DNA from: AC-37 sp034663685 | GTDB lineage: Bacteria; Actinomycetota; Thermoleophilia; Solirubrobacterales; Thermoleophilaceae | Direction: 5' to 3' | Length of the DNA stretch: 5,866 bases | NCBI GenBank assembly: GCA_034663685.1 | Contig: JAXDJC010000300.1 | Coordinates: 1 to 5,866 of the forward strand | In this document: one piece after another, positions 1-5,562 of the stretch | Layout: the number at the start of each line of letters is the position of its first letter | How positions within the stretch are numbered: position 1 is the first letter of the stretch | Program-made: the position numbers and the translations under genes | Notes under the pieces: generated by a model | What the model was told of the DNA's origin: nothing | Seen by the model: only the letters and a program-made list of their open reading frames with translations | Databases searched by the model: none

Positions 1-105
1 CAACCGCTCGATACGGCGCAGATCGTCATCCGCCGGAACAAGCTCATCCAGACAGACCATCTGCACCTGCAACGCCTCAGCACCCGACCGGATCGCGAAA
101 GCCAT
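1..105 (-). CDS. IS transposase, N-terminal fragment (DUF772-type, IS5/IS1182-like), runs off the window
   Basis: Reading leftward from the ATG at 105-103, 35 codons are visible: MAFAIRSGAEALQVQM, then VCLDELVPADDDLRRIERL. The segment LDELVPADDDLRRIERL matches the start of DUF772-type DDE transposases, which open with a 'lvp.d..lr.id.l' helix. In the family the protein cuts and rejoins the element's ends; its catalytic DDE core lies outside the window. It is the same protein as at 5611-5866 except Asp20, which is Glu in the right copy. The start lies 48 bp inside the IS edge, with only a weak G-rich ribosome site. The exact IS family (IS5 group or IS1182) cannot be settled from the N-terminus. 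Confidence 0.75.
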   Translation of the reverse strand, partial: MAFAIRSGAEALQVQMVCLDELVPADDDLRRIERL

Positions 106-153
106 ACCCCAGGATCACAACCCGACCGGACGAATACTTCGACACGCTCCTAG
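1..153 (-). mobile_element. Left IS copy (5' end only), inverted relative to the right copy
   Basis: The reverse complement of this segment matches 5563-5715 at 151 of 153 positions; the mismatches are left 119 against right 5597 and left 46 against right 5670. Similarity stops abruptly at G153 (left) and C5563 (right), which marks the inner IS end. The shared edge starts ctaggagcgtgtcgaagtat. The first four bases, CTAG, are palindromic, so they could be target-site bases instead of the element's tip. The element continues beyond base 1, so its other end, full length and target duplication cannot be seen. With the right copy it brackets the whole gene cargo. Confidence 0.85.
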
Positions 154-501
154 CGGCCGCTGCTGGGAGCCGCTTCGGACGCCCCGGATCAGCGCTCGTC
201 TGCCCTTCGAAGTGTTCTGTGTCAGCACGTAGCGGCCATCCCACTGCGCCCATGGTGCCTCGGCGTTGACGCCGGAAGCGCCGCTGCGGCTGCGCTCCCT
301 GCAGGTGCGCTGCTTCCTCAATGATGCTGTTGGAGTCTAACCAGGCGCGAGCGCCGTGCGGCCAGGCGCACAAGCGATGCGCATCATCACCTTGCGTTCG
401 CGTGTCCGCGCAAGCGGATCCCCCATCGCGACGTTCGGGCAACGGGACAGCTGCCGGCGAGGATGCGCTGATCCGTCGCGGCCGGGCCGTACGCTGGGCC
501 C
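154..501. other. Non-coding leader between the left IS and the first TIR gene
   Basis: No convincing gene is seen in these 348 bases. Open frames exist on both strands, but they are rich in Arg, Ala, Ser and Cys and look like GC-driven shadows. One minus-strand frame (about 336-115) contains the protein-like stretch EAPWAQWDGRYVLTQNTSKG and reads into the IS, so it may be a decayed remnant of a gene cut by the insertion. I cannot name it. No clear -35/-10 pair is visible. The promoter for the downstream TIR gene should lie here or be supplied by the IS. Confidence 0.4.
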
Positions 502-1437
502 GTGGAGCGAGGCACCCGGATCAATCTGCTCAAGAAGATCGCTACGCGCCTGGACCAGGAGTCGTGGCCAGACATGAACCTCACGCTTCGAGAATTTGGC
601 CTCAGGCCGGAGGATTCTGACAATCGCGACGAGACGACGTACGAGTATCTGCTGCGGGAGGTGGGTTCGACCACCGAGGAGTCGCTCTTGGAACTCCACA
701 GGTACCTCTTCCCCGGCGACCCGGGATCCGGGTTGGTCGGCATCCCGAGCGTGCCGGTGCCCTGGAAGGCCGGCGACTTTCGCCTGTTCATCAGTCACAC
801 GACGGCGCACAAGGCCCGTGCGAGTGCGCTTAGCGCGATTCTGGAACCGTGGGGCGTAGACGGATTCGTTGCGCATGTGGATATCGAGCCGACAGCCGAA
901 TGGAAGGATGTCATCGAGTCGGCGCTGCATAGCTGCGATGCGATGTGTGCTCTTCTGACCCCTGACTTCCCGACGAGCGCCTGGTGCGACCAGGAGTGTG
1001 GAGTCGCGATCGCTCGCAGTGTGGTGATCGTGCCGGTTGACCTCGGGAAGAAACCCTACGGCTTCGTAAACGACTTTCAGGCGCTGCCGGTGCCGAAGGG
1101 AAGGCAGCGGATCGAAGTTGCCGACGACGTCTTCATGGCCCTGGCGAGGAACCATCGGACGCGCACCAGCATGCCGCCTCGCGTTGTAAGGCGGCTTGAG
1201 GTTAGGGAGCACTCCGAGGCCGTGCCACGACTACTCGGGCTGCTGCAGGACCTGCCCACTGATGCTTGGACCGATCCAATGATCGACGGGCTTGATCGCG
1301 CCATCAACGCCAATATGGCCTTAAGCAAAGCGAACCTTGCCGATGGAACCTCGGCCCGCGACGCAGCCTCGGAGTTGCTCCAGCGCGTTGGTCCCGAGCT
1401 ACTTGTGCAGTACGGAGACGACGAAATACCGTTCTAG
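502..1437 (+). CDS. TIR-domain protein with N-terminal helical domain
   Basis: This is a 311-aa soluble protein. Residues about 6-70 form a helical domain (RINLLKKIATRLDQESWPDM, then LTLREFGL). I associate this type of module with the region in front of effector domains in bacterial conflict proteins, but I cannot name its family with certainty. Residues about 92-215 are a TIR domain: FRLFISH at 93-99, WKDVIESALHSCDA at 134-146, LLTPDF at 151-156, and WCDQE at 161-165. Glu165 sits where the catalytic glutamate of NAD+-cleaving TIRs lies, so NADase or NAD-derived signal synthesis is plausible. Residues 220-311 have no recognised domain. GTG 502 is the first start after the in-frame TGA at 469-471. 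ATG 574 (with aggag at 557-561) is an alternative, but it would cut the N-terminal domain in half. No TM or signal peptide is seen. The gene is first of a same-strand set and is followed by a 373-bp gap. Confidence 0.85.
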   Translation: MERGTRINLLKKIATRLDQESWPDMNLTLREFGLRPEDSDNRDETTYEYLLREVGSTTEESLLELHRYLFPGDPGSGLVGIPSVPVPWKAGDFRLFISHTTAHKARASALSAILEPWGVDGFVAHVDIEPTAEWKDVIESALHSCDAMCALLTPDFPTSAWCDQECGVAIARSVVIVPVDLGKKPYGFVNDFQALPVPKGRQRIEVADDVFMALARNHRTRTSMPPRVVRRLEVREHSEAVPRLLGLLQDLPTDAWTDPMIDGLDRAINANMALSKANLADGTSARDAASELLQRVGPELLVQYGDDEIPF

Positions 1438-1464
1438 CGGTCCAAGGGCGCCCGCCATTTCCTG

Positions 1465-1484
1465 GTCGGCCACGTGGGCCCGAC
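1465..1484. promoter_or_regulatory. Imperfect dyad after the TIR gene (possible operator or weak terminator)
   Basis: gtcgg (1465-1469) and ccgac (1480-1484) flank the perfect palindrome ccacgtgg (1470-1477), with two unpaired bases on the right. It begins 28 bp past the TIR stop codon. It has no T-tract, so an intrinsic terminator is doubtful, and the palindromic core would suit a dimeric DNA-binding protein equally well. In GC-rich DNA it could be chance. Confidence 0.25.
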
Positions 1485-1760
1485 AAGCATCATCCCGGCG
1501 CCGCGCCGAGAGATGTGGCGTTGGACCCCGGGGCCGGGCCATCGTGTGCTGCGTGTCTTGCGGGTCGTCGCAAGCGAACGGCGTGCGACACGACACCAGC
1601 TCGAGCCGCCGCCGGGCTCGGGATGGGGGAGAGGCCGTCTCCGAGAGGATCCCTTACGGCGCACGCGAGCGCAAGTTGTCTTGAATGATGAGCTCAGCGA
1701 GTCGCGCGTCGAGCGCTTCAGTACCGTGGGGGAATTGCCGTTCCCGAGGTACCGTCCCAC

Positions 1761-1792
1761 CAGCCGCAGCCGCAGCCGCAGCCGCAGCCGCA
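1761..1792 (+). repeat. CAGCCG hexanucleotide tandem repeat, 5.3 copies
   Basis: Five perfect copies of cagccg (1761-1790) are followed by a partial ca. The tract ends 18 bp before the GTG start of the SLATT-like gene, so it sits in that gene's 5' leader or promoter zone. A change in copy number would alter spacing by 6 bp without changing any reading frame. It could tune expression or be a neutral low-complexity tract. Confidence 0.85.
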
Positions 1793-1810
1793 CCGGGATA
1801 GCATGCAGAG

Positions 1811-2344
1811 GTGTCTGGTCCGCGCAACAGCGAGGTCGCCGCGCTGGCGGATGCGCTTGCCAATCTTGAGTTGCCAGAGATGCAGCGGCAGGCGTTGCAG
1901 GCGCGCTACATCAGCTACATCGGCTGGCTTGAGCGTGCCGCGACGCGAAGCCGCCGTGCGCATTACCTGATGCGTCTCACTGCGGCGATCGGGGGTGTCA
2001 TCGTGACGGCGATGTCCAGTGCAGAGGTTCTCGGTAGTCCGGCGGGCGCGGTCAAGTGGATCCTTCTCGGGACGAGCTTGACCGTTGGCGTCGCACTGGC
2101 GTTCGACGGTTTTCTCAACCTTGGTGAGCGCTGGCGCCATTATCGTCGCGCGGTCGAGGCCCTCAAGAGCCAAGGCTGGCGTCTGGTTCAACGCACCGAG
2201 CCCTACCTCAGCCTCAGCGATGCCGACGCCGCGCGGACGTTCGCTGCCCGTGTCGAAGACCTGATCGACGAGGAGAGTGGCGGATACGTTCGCGGCCCGG
2301 CACGGCCGGCCGCGGGACCGACCACCGCCCAGCCCGGGGGTTAG
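1811..2344 (+). CDS. DUF4231/SLATT-like two-TM membrane protein
   Basis: This 177-aa protein is of typical length for the family. An amphipathic N-terminus leads into RYISYIGWLERAATRSRRAH (32-51), then TM1 at about 53-74 and TM2 at about 82-104. The hallmark GERWRHYRRAVEALKSQGW (105-123) follows, then PYLSLSDADAARTFAARVED (131-150) and a Pro/Gly-rich tail. The W..E.....R..R.Y pattern before TM1 and GERWRHYRR after TM2 match DUF4231, a relative of the SLATT two-TM proteins. SLATT proteins are proposed to be membrane-perturbing effectors in nucleotide-signalling and NTPase-coupled defence systems; pore activity here is inference. Basic residues before TM1 and after TM2 suggest both ends are cytoplasmic. 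GTG 1811 is the first start after the in-frame TAG at 1799-1801. The ATG at 1803 is out of frame. The gene lies between two TIR genes on the same strand. Confidence 0.82.
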   Translation: MSGPRNSEVAALADALANLELPEMQRQALQARYISYIGWLERAATRSRRAHYLMRLTAAIGGVIVTAMSSAEVLGSPAGAVKWILLGTSLTVGVALAFDGFLNLGERWRHYRRAVEALKSQGWRLVQRTEPYLSLSDADAARTFAARVEDLIDEESGGYVRGPARPAAGPTTAQPGG

Positions 2345-2419
2345 CTCCCCCGCGCTCCGGACGACTCAGGGTCTCGCCGACCTGAGCAAGACGACGGCCA
2401 CGGCTGATCGACCGCCGGC

Positions 2420-2441
2420 ATGTGTGTGCTGTCACACACAT
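2420..2441. promoter_or_regulatory. Perfect 9-bp inverted repeat upstream of the TIR-STAND gene
   Basis: atgtgtgtg (2420-2428) and cacacacat (2433-2441) are exact reverse complements separated by ctgt. An outer ccgccg (2412-2417) and cggcgg (2450-2455) could extend it. It lies 41 bp before the ATG at 2483 and inside the 138-bp gap after the SLATT-like gene. There is no T-run after it, so I favour an operator for a dimeric regulator or an RNA hairpin in the leader over a terminator. AT-richer alternating TG/CA steps in this GC-rich context make chance less likely. Confidence 0.5.
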
Positions 2442-2482
2442 CGCGGCTGCGGCGGCCGGCTAGGTTGGATTGATGCGTCGAC

Positions 2483-4963
2483 ATGCCGTCGGCGGGTCCT
2501 GAAGCGATGTCGGTGCTCAGGACGCGCCCGCCCGGGTCGCTGTCGCAGCGGTTTGATGTGTTTGTGTCATACAACAGCCGTGACCGAGCGGCTGTCCAGC
2601 GAATCGCGGAGCGCCTGAAGAAGTCAGGGCTTGAGCCGTGGCTTGACAGGTGGTCGCTGACGCCGGGTGGGGAATGGCAGCGCGAGCTAGGGGCGGGGCT
2701 GGATGCGTCGGCGAGCTGCGCTGTGTTTGTGGGAGCGCATGACCTTGGCGCATGGGAGTCCCAGGAGGTCGCGGTCGCGATCGATCGCGCGGCCACGCAG
2801 CGGAGCTTTCGGGTGTTTCCCGTGTTGCTGCCGGGCGTCGAGGATCCGTTTGATCCCAATGTCCTGCCACATTTCTTGCGTGCCCGTACCTGGGTTGACT
2901 TTCGTCGTGGTCACGATGACGGGCGCGCGCTGCAGGATCTGATCAACGCGATCAAAGGGGTGCCGTTCGGGCCCGAGGTGCCCGTGGCGCGTCGTGACGA
3001 CGTTGCGCCCTATCGCGGCCTGCGCTCGTTCGGTGAGCAGGATGCGCGGTTTTTTTTCGGGCGCGACGGCGAGGTCCAGCGTCTGCTTGAGAAGCTCAAG
3101 CGCAGCCGGTTCGTGGCGGTGCTCGGGCCGTCGGGCTGCGGAAAGTCCTCGCTTGTGCAAGCCGGACTGGTTCCAGAGCTGCGCGCCGCTGCGCTCGCGC
3201 ATGGGGACCAGTCGCATGTCTGCGTGCTGCGCCCCGGTGCCGCGCCGCTGACCGCACTCGCCGCGCAGCTGGCGACGCTCGTGCCTGGGCAGGCAATGCA
3301 GGCCACGCTGTATGCGCTTACGCGGGATGCTCGCACGCTGCATCTGTCGGTGGAGCTGGCGCTGGCGAACGGTCCAGCGGCCGGGCGCGTGGTTGTGATC
3401 GTCGATCAGCTTGAGGAGGTCTTCACGCTGTGTCGCGACGAGACCCAGCGCCGGCAGCTGTTCTGCTTGCTGTTAGACGCGGCGACCGCGCCCGGCGGGC
3501 GGACCGTCGTGATCGTCACGCTGCGCACAGACTTCTACGCGCGCTGCGCAAGCTACCCCGAGTTCGCGCAACTCATCGGCGCGCAGCAGATGCTTATCGG
3601 AGCGATGGACAGCGACGGGTTGCGCCAAGCCATCGAGGAGCCCGCGTACCGCGTCGGCCTGGAGCTCGAGGAAGGCTTGCCCGGCACGATCCTCGCCGAC
3701 GTCGCCGCAGAGCCGGGCGCCCTGCCGTTGCTCGAGCACGCGCTGCTTGAGTTGTGGGAGCGTCGCCGCGGCGTGATGTTGACGCTCGAGGGGTACCGGC
3801 AGGCCGGCGGCGTGCACGGGGCGCTGGCGCAACGCGCCGATCAAATCTTCGACGAGTTCAGCCCCGAGCAGCAGCAGATCGCGCGCCGGACGCTGCTGCG
3901 CCTCACCCAGCCCGGCGAGGGCACCGAGGACACCCGTCGGCGCGTACCCCGCAGCGAGATATCGCCCGCCGACGGCGCCGACAACTTCGACGTCGTGCTC
4001 GGCGGACTCGTCGACGGGCGGTTGCTGACCACGGGACGCGACGACACCGGCCAACAGGTCATCGATGTCTCCCATGAAGCGCTGATCCGCGGCTGGCCGC
4101 GACTGCGTCGCTGGATCGACGCCGATCGCGCCGGCCTGCTCATCCACCGCCGCCTGACCGACGCCGCACACCAATGGGACACCCTGAACCGCGAAGCAGC
4201 GTCGCTGTACCGCGGGGCCCGCCTCGCCACGGCCCGCGATTGGGCGACCGACCACGACGACGACCTCAGCTCGCTCGAGCACGCCTTCCTCACCGCCAGC
4301 CACGCCAACGAACACAACGAGACGAAGGCGGCCAAGCGCAGAACACGCCGCCTGCGAGGTTTAGTCACCGGGTTAGCCGGGCTCGTCCTCGCATGGCTGG
4401 CACTCATCTTCGCCGTCAGCGGCCAGCGCGACGCCGCGGCCACCGCGTTTCGCTCACAGCAGGCGCTGAGCGTCTCCAACGAGCTCGAGAAATCGCTGCT
4501 CACCATCGAAACCGGGCTCGGCCGCTACGCGACCTCCGGCGACACGACCTTCCTCACTCGGATCCGTCGCATGCTCGCTGACTATCCGAAGCGGCGCGAC
4601 GATCTCGCACGGCGAGTCTCAAACGATCCCGGCCAGCAGCAGCTGGTGCGCGAGATCAGCGCGGCGATCGACGACTACGCCGGTTCCTGGGTCCGCCCCG
4701 TGATCGACATCGCGCGCGACGACCTCGGCGCCGCCGACGATCAGATCCGAACCGACGGTGGCGGCTCGCGGCTGGACGCAATCCGGCGCAACATCGACCG
4801 CCTGTCGCAGCGCGAACGCGCGGTGATCCTCGAGCGTGAGGCTCACGCCGAATCAGACGCCGAGCGGGCGATCGACTTGGGGATCGGCGGCCTGAGCCTC
4901 GTGCTCGTAATAACCGCGGTGTCCACGATGTACCTGCGCGGGAGACGACGCCTAGGGCCCTGA
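2483..4963 (+). CDS. TIR - nSTAND1 NTPase - TM - CHASE3-like sensor - TM protein
   Basis: This is an 826-aa membrane-anchored switch protein. TIR (about 24-155): FDVFVSY at 24-30, W53/W57 region, WESQE at 91-95 with Glu95 in the catalytic position; the likely reaction is NAD+ cleavage. nSTAND1 NTPase (about 177-600): PYRGLRSF...FFFGRD entry motif (177-194), Walker A GPSGCGKSS (215-223), Walker B VVVIVDQLEE (303-312), TLRTDFY (346-352), GALPLLEHALLELW (412-425), and the winged-helix-end motif DVSHEALIRGWPRLRRW (528-544). A basic stretch KAAKRRTRRLRG (615-626) precedes TM1 (about 627-645). Residues about 646-797 resemble CHASE3, with ETGLGRYATSGDTTFL (676-691) matching that family's 'ETG.RGY..tGd..fl' signature. 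TM2 is about 799-818, then RGRRRLGP ends the protein. Basic flanks place both termini inside. No WD40, HAMP, kinase or cyclase follows. ATG 2483 lacks a clear Shine-Dalgarno site; Met9 is an alternative. TIR and STAND are sure; CHASE3 is from motif recall. Confidence 0.85.
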   Translation: MPSAGPEAMSVLRTRPPGSLSQRFDVFVSYNSRDRAAVQRIAERLKKSGLEPWLDRWSLTPGGEWQRELGAGLDASASCAVFVGAHDLGAWESQEVAVAIDRAATQRSFRVFPVLLPGVEDPFDPNVLPHFLRARTWVDFRRGHDDGRALQDLINAIKGVPFGPEVPVARRDDVAPYRGLRSFGEQDARFFFGRDGEVQRLLEKLKRSRFVAVLGPSGCGKSSLVQAGLVPELRAAALAHGDQSHVCVLRPGAAPLTALAAQLATLVPGQAMQATLYALTRDARTLHLSVELALANGPAAGRVVVIVDQLEEVFTLCRDETQRRQLFCLLLDAATAPGGRTVVIVTLRTDFYARCASYPEFAQLIGAQQMLIGAMDSDGLRQAIEEPAYRVGLELEEGLPGTILADVAAEPGALPLLEHALLELWERRRGVMLTLEGYRQAGGVHGALAQRADQIFDEFSPEQQQIARRTLLRLTQPGEGTEDTRRRVPRSEISPADGADNFDVVLGGLVDGRLLTTGRDDTGQQVIDVSHEALIRGWPRLRRWIDADRAGLLIHRRLTDAAHQWDTLNREAASLYRGARLATARDWATDHDDDLSSLEHAFLTASHANEHNETKAAKRRTRRLRGLVTGLAGLVLAWLALIFAVSGQRDAAATAFRSQQALSVSNELEKSLLTIETGLGRYATSGDTTFLTRIRRMLADYPKRRDDLARRVSNDPGQQQLVREISAAIDDYAGSWVRPVIDIARDDLGAADDQIRTDGGGSRLDAIRRNIDRLSQRERAVILEREAHAESDAERAIDLGIGGLSLVLVITAVSTMYLRGRRRLGP
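3050..3057 (+). other. Run of eight T in the TIR-STAND gene (possible slippage site)
   Basis: Eight consecutive T bases encode most of Phe190-Phe192, in the conserved FFFGR entry to the nSTAND1 domain. All lie in the zero frame as TTT TTT TTC. Loss of one T would move reading into a frame that stops at 3251, giving a protein of about 255 aa with the TIR domain and no NTPase. The tract is seen directly; slippage is inference. The FFFGR amino-acid motif is conserved in the family, so the run may be simple codon choice. Confidence 0.3.
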
Positions 4964-5114
4964 CGGTCGCACGAGGCACGTCCGCACTAGGTAAGCCGTT
5001 ACCCCGGGGCTTCGTCGCCGCGCAAACGACGGCTCTCACGGTGGGTCGACGGCGCCAGGTTCCCATCGATCGCCGCCAGTTGAACGCGGCCGGCACCACC
5101 CCGGCTAAGCGTCC

Positions 5115-5246
5115 ATGACTGAGTTTGTCGTTGAGGCGCTCGGTGCCTATGACGACTCGCTCAACCGCAGCGACCGGCCCAGCCGGGACGGTGTCGCGCG
5201 GTGTCCTCATGCGACTTTGAGGAGAAGGAATACGAGGTTCAAATGA
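5115..5246 (+). CDS. Possible 43-aa leader ORF, overlapping the next start (ATGA)
   Basis: ATG 5115 opens 43 codons (MTEFVVEALGAYDDSLNRSD at the start, ending RNTRFK) closed by TGA 5244-5246. That stop overlaps the likely start ATG 5243 of the next gene as ATGA, the usual form of translational coupling. I recognise no domain. The first 20 residues look protein-like; the rest is Arg-rich and could be out-of-frame reading. There is no strong Shine-Dalgarno site upstream. It may be a coupling leader, a decayed gene, or chance. Confidence 0.3.
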   Translation: MTEFVVEALGAYDDSLNRSDRPSRDGVARCPHATLRRRNTRFK

Positions 5247-5533
5247 ACGTCGAGCTAGCTTGCCCGGCGGCTGGTCGACGGTACCTGGTCGCTCCGGGCC
5301 AAGTGCTTGAGCACCTGTTGGGCTACGACGCCGCGGTCGACCCGAGCGACAACAGCGATCCCATCTGGGCCGCGCTGAATGAACCACGTCCCTCGGGCGT
5401 TCGACTGCTACCGACAACTTTCCCGCGTTCGCCAGATCGGCCGATCAAGGCCGACCGCCTTCCCTCGCGGCCCGTGAGTTTGCTGCTGCAGTACAAGTGC
5501 CCGTACTACCTCGAGCGCAGACCGCGCAGGTAG
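5243..5533 (+). pseudogene. N-terminal remnant of an uncharacterised accessory protein, cut short near the right IS
   Basis: Ninety-six codons from ATG 5243, which has GAGG at 5234-5237 at good spacing; a longer GTG start at 5201 is possible. The reading contains YLVAPGQVLEHLLGYDAAVD (14-33) and ends RPVSLLLQYKCPYYLERRPRR (76-96). The 'LLQYK.P.YL' segment resembles what I recall from the N-terminal half of larger uncharacterised proteins of roughly 200 residues or more found in bacterial accessory regions; I cannot give a family name. The frame hits TAG 30 bp before the IS edge, so the C-terminal half appears to be missing, by deletion or frameshift tied to the IS insertion. It could instead be a complete short protein. 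It follows the TIR-STAND gene on the same strand. Confidence 0.5.
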
Positions 5534-5562
5534 CGCCGGCGATTCCTATCCCGAGCTATCGC

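Larger units (their letters stand above)
1438..1810. other. Long non-coding gap between the TIR and SLATT-like genes
   Basis: No supported gene is seen in these 373 bases. A plus-strand frame across 1474-1869 gives an Arg/Ser-rich product (RSRSRSRSR over the hexanucleotide repeat) that overlaps the next gene; I read it as a shadow. The gap holds an imperfect dyad at 1465-1484 and the CAGCCG repeat at 1761-1792. Its length suggests the SLATT-like gene has its own promoter, although no standard -35/-10 pair stands out. Confidence 0.45.

Noticed and set aside
115..336. Minus-strand frame with EAPWAQWDGRYVLTQNTSKG
   Set aside because: It looks somewhat protein-like but is short, has only a TTG start, is Arg-rich at its beginning and runs into IS sequence before stopping. 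No family recognised, so it is mentioned only as a possible remnant.
337..1212. 291-aa minus-strand frame opposite the TIR gene
   Set aside because: Arg/His/Pro-rich with no domain, lying opposite a clear TIR coding region; an antisense shadow.
1761..1792. Repeat as a CRISPR array
   Set aside because: It is a short uninterrupted hexamer repeat with no spacers.
1474..1869. 131-aa plus frame with an Arg-Ser repeat
   Set aside because: The RS run comes only from the CAGCCG repeat, composition is GC-shadow-like, and it overlaps the SLATT-like gene out of frame.
2420..2441. Inverted repeat as an intrinsic terminator of the SLATT-like gene
   Set aside because: No T-run follows, and it lies 75 bp past the stop but close to the next start; an operator or leader hairpin fits better.
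3473..4315. 280-aa minus-strand frame inside the STAND gene
   Set aside because: Opposite the conserved NTPase and winged-helix motifs; long only because of high GC.
4993..5012. aagcc/ggctt hairpin after the TIR-STAND gene as a terminator
   Set aside because: Only a 5-bp stem, a 10-base loop and no T-tract.
4656..5417. 253-aa minus-strand frame over the CHASE3 end and downstream gap
   Set aside because: Extremely Arg-rich with no recognisable motif, and it spans the end of a real gene and the start of another on the opposite strand.
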